Shown in pieces: positions 8,895 through 17,150 of a DNA stretch of 64,000 bases (within the stretch, counting starts at the first letter, position 1; each line of letters begins with the position of its first letter). This stretch comes from Planctomycetaceae bacterium (GTDB lineage: Bacteria > Planctomycetota > Planctomycetia > Pirellulales > Pirellulaceae): the NCBI GenBank assembly GCA_016794985.1, contig JAEUIQ010000103.1, forward strand, positions 1 to 64,000, in the 5' to 3' direction. The notes below the pieces were generated by a model, which was not told the origin of the DNA, ran no database searches, and saw nothing but the letters and a program-made list of their open reading frames with translations. The translations under genes were made by a program, and so were the position numbers.

Positions 8895-11800
8895 TTACGC
8901 CACTTGTAGCAAGCGACTTTGTTTGGCCCAAGTTAGCCAATCGGTAACTTCAGCCAGGTCTGGGGCCGGCGAAGATCGCAGGATTCGCTGGCCTTCTTTG
9001 GATTTGGCGACCGGAGTGACTTTGGCCAGCAACTCGACCGGAGTGAACCGCAGCATCGCTTCCGGCGTATCGATATCGCATGCCACCAGTAATTGCGCAT
9101 CGTGCCCGCGTAGGTTGGGCACTCGGCAAATCAAGCGAGCTTGGCGTTGCCATTCTTCCAAGGTTTTGAGGTCGAGCCGCCGTACTTTTAGTTTGCGCGC
9201 CAATTCCTCACCATTCGATTCGACGAACTGACGCACGGTCACGATCCCAACTTCGCCGAATCGTTCCGCCATCTTCGTTCCGATGGAAGGTGCCTTTTCC
9301 AGTTCATCATCCAAGCTCAAGTAAAACACCAGCCCGGAAGTGGAGCTCGAGCTAGAAACCGGTGCTGATCCCGAGGTAGGCGGTTGATGGATCTTCATGG
9401 CCGGGGCGGCATCGGCACGTTGGTTCTCTTGTTGCCAACGTTGCCGACGATTCCCGTAGGTTCGGCCGGAACGTTTGGCGCCCCAGGTTTGGCGATTCTC
9501 ACGGAGTCCGTTCATCCAGCTATGCAAACGCGCACGCTCGTCCGCAGTGCCGCTTTGCATGACACGTTGACCTTCCTCTGTCGCCAAGTAGATCTCCAAG
9601 CGACGCAACACATCCCCTGCTGAGAACTCTTCCAATTGTTCTGGTTCCGTAATTCCACTGCCGACCAAGAGTCGCACGTCGTACGGTCGAAGTCCAGGGA
9701 CGCAGCACAGGAGCCAACATTGACTTTGCCAACGATCGACTTGGCCCGCGGTCAATCCATGCATCCGCAGCGACTGTGGCAATTCGTCGGGGACGAGATC
9801 CAATAGGTCACCAATCAATAAGAGGCGATGTTTGCTCAGGACCAGTAACCATTCAGGCTCGATGAGGTCCAGATGGGCCAATGGTGTTTGTTCCGTAATC
9901 AACGGCCAACGGATTGGTTGGGGCACGACTTCGACAGGCGGCGGGGCGGCCACCGATTTCGTTAGGGTTAGGGGACGTAACACCAACGGCCACTGCGTGC
10001 GCTGTTGAGTAGAAGCGGCGTCCGGCAATTGAAACACAGCCAAACGAGTTTGTTCCGCGACGGACAACGGACGACTGAGCCAGCGCGATGAGACTTGTCG
10101 TTCCGCCGCAAACAGCACGATTTGGTGTCCTAGCCCAACAAAATCCCACAGGGTATCCATGACAGTTTGGCTTCGTTGCGCGTCCAAATTCACCAATAAG
10201 TCGTCAATGACCAAAGTGATCGGAGTTCCGTGGTCGGTCATTCGCTGAGCAACGGCCAAACAAAAACTCAAGCAAACCAAATCTTGCAGGTCCCGAGGCA
10301 ATGTGTGAAAGGAACGTTCCGCGGAGGCTTCAATCGCGACAAGTCGTTGGTGGGTCGCGTCGACACCGACTCGATTCAACCGTCCGCCCGTCAATTGGCG
10401 GCACCAGTCGGACGCACGATCTATCAGCGAATCGTATTTCAGTGCCCACAACGGTTCATCGCGGCGCACTTCTTCGCGCAGTTTTCTTAAGCGAGGTTCA
10501 AGCTGGTCGATCTCGAATTGGACATCGTGCAATTCCCGACGAAGGCCATCCAAATTCAGTGAATCTCGCAAGCTCTGCAGTTGGGTCGCCAAGGACTCCC
10601 AACGTCGACGAGCTTCCCCAATCAGCCGTTCCAGCTCACTCAGCCGATTCTGCAATCGCGCAAGCTCGGCACGGAGTTCGCGGACCTTTTGTGCGAGTAG
10701 AGGATCTTCGGAAACGGTGACTTCAGCACGATCGGTCAGCGGCCCAACAAAATGCAAGCGGGCTTCCCACGAACCATGTTGCCGCGCGTAGCGCAGGAAT
10801 CGTGTTTCCCCGTTCCGCCACAATTGATGGCCATCGGCATCCCATCGCGAGATTTGCGCCAGGCGTGCTTCACGACGGCGTCGTAGCCATCCCAATCGAC
10901 GACGAAGTTCCGCCTCGCAACGTCCAAGATCGCGTCTCTCGCTACGAATCCGTTGACGTTGGGCGGCAACAGCGAATCGTCCCAGTTCGCGCCGCAAACT
11001 TTCCAGCTCTTCCCGAACGATCGTCCAAGTTGGGCCAGTTACCAGGCGCTGTTCTGGGCTGCGGCGTCGAAGTTCCTCGGCTTCCAAAGGAATCGTGTGT
11101 TCATCAACCGGCCAAGTCCAATGGGTCAATACCGACTCGGGCGGCAGAGTGCCGGAGGTTTTCACCTCGACGCGGGACCAATCGGTCGATCGCTCCCACT
11201 CCAATTGCTCGCGAGTTTTTCGAATCTCGACTTCGTCTCGCTCCTTACGCAAAGCCAGTGGCCAGGCACTCGTCCAGTGCTCGATATGTTGCTCCAGCCG
11301 CATCAGATGGCGGCGGAGATTGCGAGCTTGCCATTGCTCCAAGCTATCATCCTCGTCCGTCAATCGCGCGCGAATGCGGGCCAACACTTGGCGCCGTCGC
11401 AGCAAGTCGCGTTTCACGGCCAACGTGCGACGGATCTCCGCTTGAATCCGATCGAGCTTGCCATAGAGAAGGCGCAGCGACTCGTTCGATGGGGTCTCAA
11501 CGACGGTCTTGGTCGTGAACCGCGCGCGACTTTGTTCTTCGGCCTGCCGCAATTCCAATTCCAATTCACGCATTCGGACAACAACACCGGAGCGTTCGCT
11601 TTCCAGGCCAGATAGTTCACTACGAGCCCGGTCTCGCGATTGTTCCAATTCGGACACTTGAGTTCGATGATGAAGTTCGGCGTCCGCCAATTCGGCGCGG
11701 ACCCGATCCCGTCGCCCGGTAAGCCGTGTCCATTGATTTTCATCCAGGGTCAAACGGTCCCGTCTTTGCGTCGCCTCTTCTCTCCAGCGACGATACTCGG

Positions 11801-12272
11801 CTTCCGAAGACCAAGTCGAACCGGCGCGAGCGACACCGAATCGATCTAACAAACTTCGCACCATTCGCCGCTCGATGTCCGGTGCATCAACGAAGCTCAA
11901 GTTGAAAAAAGTGGTGTAGTCTGTGGCGGACAGCTCGCCGAGTTGCCGCGACAGCGAACGATTCGCGACTCCCGGCGTGGTCGCTAACAATGCGGCGGAT
12001 CCGGTCGCCCGCTCGCCAAAGACGCGACGGAATTGAAACGTCTCGCTGCCGACGGATACTCCAATTTCACCCGCCGGGCGGGCTTCCCATTGCCGATCCG
12101 GTTTGACGTGTGGCGTTTGCTCTTCATAGAAGATCGCAGCCAGACCGTGGCGGAGAGTGGATTTGCCCGAACCCGTTTCACCCAAGACGACATTCAAGCC
12201 GCCGGACAATTCGCTGAGCACGATCGTGCGAAAGGCACCGCTGTTTTCCAAACCCACCTTGGTCAATTTCAT
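8895..12272 (-). CDS. Large SMC/YhaN-like ATPase with DUF4332 tail
   Basis: 1125 residues. The N-terminus is a RecF/SMC/YhaN-type ATPase head, with Walker A GETGSGKST at residues 31-39. The middle (about 150-620) is rich in Arg/Glu and predicted coiled coil. Walker B-like TLVIDDLLVNLDAQR lies near residue 685. The expected ABC signature is degenerate (TLPRDLQDLVCLSF). Two helix-hairpin-helix-like DUF4332 modules follow, near 800-900 and 1000-1120; each contains a C-x-VPxLRxxDxxLLVxxxI-type core. The start at 12272 has GGAG about nine bases upstream; the open frame extends further without support. It probably binds DNA ends or branched DNA. No nuclease gene is adjacent. Confidence 0.88.
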   Translation of the reverse strand: MKLTKVGLENSGAFRTIVLSELSGGLNVVLGETGSGKSTLRHGLAAIFYEEQTPHVKPDRQWEARPAGEIGVSVGSETFQFRRVFGERATGSAALLATTPGVANRSLSRQLGELSATDYTTFFNLSFVDAPDIERRMVRSLLDRFGVARAGSTWSSEAEYRRWREEATQRRDRLTLDENQWTRLTGRRDRVRAELADAELHHRTQVSELEQSRDRARSELSGLESERSGVVVRMRELELELRQAEEQSRARFTTKTVVETPSNESLRLLYGKLDRIQAEIRRTLAVKRDLLRRRQVLARIRARLTDEDDSLEQWQARNLRRHLMRLEQHIEHWTSAWPLALRKERDEVEIRKTREQLEWERSTDWSRVEVKTSGTLPPESVLTHWTWPVDEHTIPLEAEELRRRSPEQRLVTGPTWTIVREELESLRRELGRFAVAAQRQRIRSERRDLGRCEAELRRRLGWLRRRREARLAQISRWDADGHQLWRNGETRFLRYARQHGSWEARLHFVGPLTDRAEVTVSEDPLLAQKVRELRAELARLQNRLSELERLIGEARRRWESLATQLQSLRDSLNLDGLRRELHDVQFEIDQLEPRLRKLREEVRRDEPLWALKYDSLIDRASDWCRQLTGGRLNRVGVDATHQRLVAIEASAERSFHTLPRDLQDLVCLSFCLAVAQRMTDHGTPITLVIDDLLVNLDAQRSQTVMDTLWDFVGLGHQIVLFAAERQVSSRWLSRPLSVAEQTRLAVFQLPDAASTQQRTQWPLVLRPLTLTKSVAAPPPVEVVPQPIRWPLITEQTPLAHLDLIEPEWLLVLSKHRLLLIGDLLDLVPDELPQSLRMHGLTAGQVDRWQSQCWLLCCVPGLRPYDVRLLVGSGITEPEQLEEFSAGDVLRRLEIYLATEEGQRVMQSGTADERARLHSWMNGLRENRQTWGAKRSGRTYGNRRQRWQQENQRADAAPAMKIHQPPTSGSAPVSSSSSTSGLVFYLSLDDELEKAPSIGTKMAERFGEVGIVTVRQFVESNGEELARKLKVRRLDLKTLEEWQRQARLICRVPNLRGHDAQLLVACDIDTPEAMLRFTPVELLAKVTPVAKSKEGQRILRSSPAPDLAEVTDWLTWAKQSRLLQVA

Positions 12273-12782
12273 TTTCTCGACTCCAAGTTTCTTGAACTTC
12301 CCCAGATGCTGGCCTTCCAGGCGTGGGCACGGTCCCGCCTTCGGACCGGATGGCCAGTGGACGGTATGATAACCGAATATTGCCCGAACCACCTAGACCA
12401 ATTGCCTTCTCTAAAGGCCCTGGGTTCCCAGCGGCCAGTAGGGTCGGATTTTCGTGCGGCAAGTTACGGCGTCGAAGTTCAACGTTTCATGGGGCTTGGT
12501 TCCTGTGCCCGCAGAACGGTCGCAAGCGAATTTCATGCGCCGTGACCCGCAAAAAAACAACCGTCCTCCAGCGGGCCGAAGGCACAAGCCGTGTGCCGAC
12601 GACTGAGGCTGGTGACTGAGGCTGGTGACTGAGGCTGGTGACTGAGGCTGGCGGACGGAATGCCGGGCGAGCCGCACATTATTTGGCGGGCATCGCGTTT
12701 ACCCAAGTTTCCGGGTTGCGGCAACCTCGCCGCCTTGGCATCAGTTATCATGGTGTCGATAACTTTGAACACCAAACCACCC
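12273..12782. other. Divergent intergenic region
   Basis: 510 bases lie between the divergent ATPase and sugar-isomerase genes, and should hold both promoters. No gene is supported on either strand. The only distinct structure is the 13-bp tandem repeat at 12601-12651. The true start of the isomerase gene could lie as far upstream as 12660, so the boundary is uncertain. Confidence 0.45.
12601..12651. repeat. 13-bp tandem repeat, about four copies
   Basis: GACTGAGGCTGGT is repeated exactly at 12601-12613, 12614-12626 and 12627-12639, with a fourth copy lacking its last base at 12640-12651. The copies are perfect, suggesting recent slippage. It lies upstream of the sugar-isomerase gene, and copy number could alter spacing in its upstream region. 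Confidence 0.85.
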
Positions 12783-13817
12783 ATGGACAGATGCATGCAA
12801 CCGGAACAGGATCCCCCGTTATTTCACAGTCGTCGCGATCTTTTGCGAGCAGCAGGTTTAGCCACCGGATCGTTGGCCATGGTAGGGGCTTTGCCGACTT
12901 GGGGATTCGCCCAAGGGGCGATCGCCGAATTATTGGCTAACAAGTCACGAAGCGAGTCACCGGCTCGAGCGTTGGCCGCCGAGTCGAAAGTCCGGTTCTG
13001 TTTCAACACGGCCTGTTTGCGGGGCCGCCAAATTCCAATCGAGCAATTGGTCACGATGGTGGCCAAGGCGGGCTACGATGGAATCGAAGTCTGGATCGAT
13101 GAATTGGATCGCTATACGAACTCGGGGAAGAGCCTCAAAGACTTGGGCCAGCAAATGGCCGACTTGGGGTTGAAAGTCGAAGGTGCGATCGCGTTTGCAA
13201 ATTGGCTGATTGCAGACCCGTCCGAGGCGGACCAGGAATTCGAAAAGGCCCGTCGAGATATGGAGAAGGTGGCGATTTTGGGTGGGCAGTCGATCGCGGC
13301 ACCACCTGTCGGGCAAAACGACCGCCCGATTCAAGACTGGGATTTTGCGGCCCAGCGGTTGGCTCGGTTGGGAGCGATCGGGCGGGAAGTTGGCGTTTTG
13401 CCGCAGTTGGAATTGTGGGGATTTAGCCAAGCCATCGGCCACCTCAGTCAGTTGTTGCGGTTGGCGGCGATGGTCGATTCGCGTGATTTCGGCGTGCTAT
13501 TGGATGTGTATCATTTGTACAAAGGCGGCTCGCCGGATAACGCCTTGAGGTTGGTCAGCGGCAGTCAAATGGCGTTGTTCCATATCAACGATTATCCGAG
13601 AACTCCGGGGCGCGCTGAGATCGCTGACAAAGATCGCGTGTTTCCGGGCGATGGAATTGCGCCATTGCCACAGATTCTTGGCGATTTGGAGCGAAGTGGC
13701 TTTCAAGGAGCGTTAAGTTTGGAGTTGTTCAACCCTGATTATTGGCAACAGGACCCGGCTTGGGTTTTGGAGACAGGACTGGCGAAGTCCAAAGCGGCCT
13801 GGGACAGTCGGCAGTAA
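12783..13817 (+). CDS. Tat-exported sugar phosphate isomerase/epimerase-like TIM barrel
   Basis: About 344 residues. The N-terminus carries a twin-arginine signal (SRRDLLRAAG, arginines 17-18) followed by a hydrophobic stretch, so export in folded form is predicted. The rest fits the AP-endonuclease-2-type TIM barrel of xylose isomerase-like proteins: GYDGIEVWIDEL, LPQLELWGF, GVLLDVYHLYKGG, LFHINDYP and GALSLELFNPDYW place acidic and His residues at the strand ends expected for metal binding. Planctomycetes encode many such exported paralogues, thought to act in sugar catabolism. The start is uncertain: ATGs at 12750, 12783 and 12795 are in frame, and none has a strong ribosome binding site. 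The substrate is unknown. Confidence 0.85.
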   Translation: MDRCMQPEQDPPLFHSRRDLLRAAGLATGSLAMVGALPTWGFAQGAIAELLANKSRSESPARALAAESKVRFCFNTACLRGRQIPIEQLVTMVAKAGYDGIEVWIDELDRYTNSGKSLKDLGQQMADLGLKVEGAIAFANWLIADPSEADQEFEKARRDMEKVAILGGQSIAAPPVGQNDRPIQDWDFAAQRLARLGAIGREVGVLPQLELWGFSQAIGHLSQLLRLAAMVDSRDFGVLLDVYHLYKGGSPDNALRLVSGSQMALFHINDYPRTPGRAEIADKDRVFPGDGIAPLPQILGDLERSGFQGALSLELFNPDYWQQDPAWVLETGLAKSKAAWDSRQ

Positions 13818-13981
13818 GACTTGGCGGTACCCTCGAGTCTAGGAACATCTCGGAGTTTCTCCCTCGCTGTTCTTTTCCGCCTTACACGGTGGATGTGAGG
13901 GCCTGGGATAAGTTATCCGCTAAGAGAGCGATCGAGGCAAACTCGAACCGATGGTAGGGACGGAATGAAGGAGTTGATTTC

Positions 13982-15103
13982 GTGCGTGTGAAATTGCTTG
14001 GTGTTCGTACGTGGATTCCCCGTGGCCTGATGACGCTGTTGATGCTGGGGGCATGCGGTCCGACGGCCAGCAGCCTAGCGGTGCAGGATCCGGTATCGGT
14101 CGCCGTTGATGTGAATGCCCGGTCGGGTTTGAAGCCCGCGTTGCTGGAGAAGGCCAACGAGGTCGCGTCGGAAGCGCGCGGTTGGAATTTCCATGTCGTA
14201 CAACCTGGGCAAGTCGAAGTGCGCTGGGAAACTCAACCGATCACCGGGTATCGAATCCACGAGCTGAAGAAGCCGGTCCTTTATCCGGTCCTTGGGCCGG
14301 GAGGGCATTCACTGACTCGCAATTATCCGCTTGTGGTCGGCACGGCTGGAGAAGCGACGGACCACCCGCATCACAAGTCAATATGGTTGGCCCACGGCAA
14401 CGTCAACGGTCATAGTTACTGGGACGAGAAAGCCATCATTCGCGCCGTGGGTGAGCCGCAGCTGCTGCCGGACGAAGCGGCGATGATCGTCCAGCACGAA
14501 TGGTTAGCGACCGATTCGACGGACGTCGTGGCGCGCGAGGAAACTCGACTGAGTTTTGGGTGTTTGCAAGTCGGAACGTCACCGCTGGAAGCGGGATGGT
14601 GGTTGCAGTATCAGGTGCGGGTCACGGCGGTTGCCGAGACAGTGACTTTTGGCGATACCAAGGAAGGTTTCTTTGCGATGCGAACTCATCCAAATTTGCA
14701 ATTGACTAACGATCCCGGGGCGGGAGTGACCACCGCCAACGGTCGGGCCTTGAATTCCGAGGGGCTTACGGACAAGGCGCTGTGGGGTCAGAAAGCTCAA
14801 TGGGTAGCCTATGGTGGGAAGATTAGCGAGCAATCGATTACGATCGTGATGATGGACCATCCCACCAACTTGCGGCACCCCACGACCTGGCATGCCCGAG
14901 ATTACGGATTGGTGGCGGCCAATCCGTTTGGACTGCATGATTTTCAGAAGTTGCCCGCCGGTACTGGCGATTTTGCCTTATCGCAGGGTGAATGCCTAGA
15001 ATTCTGTTATCGGATCGCCTTTCTGCCGACACTACTGGACGAAAAGGCCATCCGGGCAGCTTATCGGGACTTTGAGGCTGTTTCGCCGAAATGGCAGAAG
15101 TAA
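13982..15103 (+). CDS. DUF6807 / PmoA-like secreted protein
   Basis: 373 residues. The N-terminus is hydrophobic with a GLMTLLMLGACG segment, consistent with a signal peptide, possibly a lipoprotein signal. DHPHHKSIWLAHGNVNGHSYW, followed later by MRTHPNLQ, GKISEQSITIVMMDHPTN and WHARDYGLVAANPFG, match the family annotated as PmoA-like or DUF6807, common in planctomycetes and often near sugar-metabolism genes. Despite the name it is unrelated in function to methane monooxygenase as far as known. The GTG start at 13982 has AAGGAG eight to ten bases upstream, which decides it over later codons. It follows the TIM-barrel isomerase by 164 bases, suggesting a shared carbohydrate role. Confidence 0.88.
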   Translation: MRVKLLGVRTWIPRGLMTLLMLGACGPTASSLAVQDPVSVAVDVNARSGLKPALLEKANEVASEARGWNFHVVQPGQVEVRWETQPITGYRIHELKKPVLYPVLGPGGHSLTRNYPLVVGTAGEATDHPHHKSIWLAHGNVNGHSYWDEKAIIRAVGEPQLLPDEAAMIVQHEWLATDSTDVVAREETRLSFGCLQVGTSPLEAGWWLQYQVRVTAVAETVTFGDTKEGFFAMRTHPNLQLTNDPGAGVTTANGRALNSEGLTDKALWGQKAQWVAYGGKISEQSITIVMMDHPTNLRHPTTWHARDYGLVAANPFGLHDFQKLPAGTGDFALSQGECLEFCYRIAFLPTLLDEKAIRAAYRDFEAVSPKWQK

Positions 15104-15178
15104 GCCGGTATGGTCTGGGTCCGGAAAACGATGGGGCAAGCCATTTAAAACTTTTCGTCCGCTAGAAACGAGGCCAAA

Positions 15179-16198
15179 GTGTCGACAGGAAAACGCAGTC
15201 TAGGCGACGTGATGAAGGAATTCGCCGACCATCGCCTAGTCATGAAAGAGGAGCTGCAAAAAGTTATTGTTGGCCAGGACGAGGTGATCGAGCAGTTGTT
15301 TGCGGCTATTTTTACGCGTGGTCATTGCCTGCTTGAAGGCGTGCCGGGACTGGCAAAAACTTTGTTGGTCAGTACCATCGCGAAGATTCTGGATGTGAAT
15401 TTCAATCGAATCCAATTCACGCCGGACTTGATGCCTGCCGACATCACGGGCACGAATGTGTTGGAAGAAGACGAGTCGGGCAAGCGTTTCTTTCGTTTCG
15501 TCGAAGGACCGATTTTTACGAACATTCTACTGGCGGATGAAATCAACCGGACGCCTCCCAAGACCCAGTCCGCGTTGTTGCAGGCGATGCAAGAACGGCA
15601 AACCACGGTTGGTCGTGAAACCTACGACTTGCCTGACCCATTTTTTGCGATTGCTACTCAGAATCCTATCGAGCAGGAAGGGACCTATCCCTTGCCCGAA
15701 GCTCAGTTGGATCGCTTCATGTTCAATATCATTGTGGGATATCCGACTGCGGAAGAGGAAGAGAAAATTTTGACGGCGACGACGACGGGCGAGAAACCGG
15801 AAGTTCGCAAAGTGTTGACAGCCAAAGCGATTGTCAATTTACAAAAGTTGGTTGGCAACGTGGCGGTTAGTCCGTTGATTATCAGTTACGTGGCCAAATT
15901 GGTGCGGGCGACACGACCGCGCGACGCTTCGGCGCCCGAGTTTGTGCGCGAGTTGGTGGATTGGGGTGCTGGGCCGCGAGCCGGGCAATTTTTGATCCAA
16001 GGTGGAAAGGCGATGGCGGCGATGGATGGTCGTTTGTCGGTGAGTTTGGATGATATTCGCCGAGTGGCAGTGCCGGTTCTGCGACATCGCATCAGCTTGA
16101 ATTTTCAAGCTCAAGCGGAAGGTCTCGATAACGAAGCTGCGGTGCGGCGACTCCTCAAGGAGATTCCCGAACCGGCAATCTCGAAATACACCAAGTAG
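15179..16198 (+). CDS. MoxR-family AAA+ ATPase
   Basis: 339-residue AAA+ ATPase of the MoxR/RavA group. Walker A GVPGLAKT lies at residues 54-61 and Walker B ILLADEINR near 115-123. The downstream TQNPIEQEGTYPLPEAQLDRF is the sensor and arginine-finger region typical of MoxR. MoxR proteins act as chaperones for assembly of partner vWA-domain proteins, and the DUF58 and vWA genes directly downstream are the expected partners. The start is a GTG with a weak GAGG-like site. The next gene begins 50 bases later on the same strand. Confidence 0.96.
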   Translation: MSTGKRSLGDVMKEFADHRLVMKEELQKVIVGQDEVIEQLFAAIFTRGHCLLEGVPGLAKTLLVSTIAKILDVNFNRIQFTPDLMPADITGTNVLEEDESGKRFFRFVEGPIFTNILLADEINRTPPKTQSALLQAMQERQTTVGRETYDLPDPFFAIATQNPIEQEGTYPLPEAQLDRFMFNIIVGYPTAEEEEKILTATTTGEKPEVRKVLTAKAIVNLQKLVGNVAVSPLIISYVAKLVRATRPRDASAPEFVRELVDWGAGPRAGQFLIQGGKAMAAMDGRLSVSLDDIRRVAVPVLRHRISLNFQAQAEGLDNEAAVRRLLKEIPEPAISKYTK

Positions 16199-16247
16199 TG
16201 GCGTTCGGTTAGTGTTGCTTCAATTTAGCTAGCCTCTCGAGGTCCGT

Positions 16248-17147
16248 ATGACGCACGGCGTTGGCGAATATCTGAAACCGGAAGTGATCAACCAAATCAA
16301 ACGGTTGGATCTTCGCGCGCAATTTGTGGTCAAGGGTTTTTTGCAAGGTCTACATGCTAGTCCGTTGCATGGATTCAGTGTCGAGTTTAGCGAGCATCGC
16401 GAGTATCGGCGTGGCGATGATCCACGCGGAATCGATTGGGGCGTCTTCGCGCGAACTGATAAGTTCTATATTCGAAAATTCGAAGCGGAAACCAACTTGA
16501 CCGGCTACATTGCCGTCGATCAAAGCCAGTCGATGGGCTACACCTATCGACAAGAATTGACCAAATTTGATTACTCGATTTGTTTGGCCGCCAGTTTGGC
16601 GTATTTAATGATCAGTCAACAAGACCCGGTTGGTTTGATCACATTCGACCAGAAGATTCGGGATTGCCTGAAACCCAAAAGCAGTCGCAAGCAATTGACC
16701 AACATGTTGGCGTTGCTTTCAAAGTTGAAGCCACTGGGGACGACCGATGTGGCCCAGAGCCTGCTGCAAATGGCCAGCATGTTGCGGCACCAAAGTTTGA
16801 TCATGTTGTTTACGGACTTGTTGGTGGATCCGGAGCCGGTTCGGCAAGCCTTGAGCCGCCTGAAGCATAGCGGGCACGATGTCATCGTGTTTCACATCCT
16901 GGACGAGGCCGAAGTGACGTTTCCCTTTGAAGGTGCGGTGGTTTTGGAGGATCCGGAAACGGGCGACGAAGTCAAACTGGATGGACGATCGATGCGGAAT
17001 CCGTATCGGGACGCGGTCCGCGAGTTTCAAGAAGAGTATCGTCAATGGTGTCACCGCATGCGGATTGATTTTGTCGCCATGGATACCCACACGCCGTTCG
17101 ACAAAGCGCTGTTGGAATACCTCATGAATCGTCGGACGAGGTTGTAA
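16248..17147 (+). CDS. DUF58 domain-containing protein
   Basis: 299 residues, soluble, with no membrane segment at either end. The segment from EHREYRRGDDPRGIDW through TDKFYIRKFEAE is the DUF58 signature. The following AVDQSQSMGY (D-x-S-x-S-like) and MLFTDLL elements give it a vWA-like fold. It sits between the MoxR ATPase gene and the BatA-like gene, with only three bases between its stop and the next start, as usual for the aerotolerance-type operon. It probably works with MoxR in assembling or activating the membrane vWA proteins. Its exact role is not known in any organism. Confidence 0.95.
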   Translation: MTHGVGEYLKPEVINQIKRLDLRAQFVVKGFLQGLHASPLHGFSVEFSEHREYRRGDDPRGIDWGVFARTDKFYIRKFEAETNLTGYIAVDQSQSMGYTYRQELTKFDYSICLAASLAYLMISQQDPVGLITFDQKIRDCLKPKSSRKQLTNMLALLSKLKPLGTTDVAQSLLQMASMLRHQSLIMLFTDLLVDPEPVRQALSRLKHSGHDVIVFHILDEAEVTFPFEGAVVLEDPETGDEVKLDGRSMRNPYRDAVREFQEEYRQWCHRMRIDFVAMDTHTPFDKALLEYLMNRRTRL

Positions 17148-17150
17148 CGC

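Noticed and set aside
8473..9231. Plus-strand gene through the palindromic array (252 codons)
   Set aside because: The translation is a repeat-encoded string without fold character, and it overlaps the well-supported ATPase gene on the other strand.
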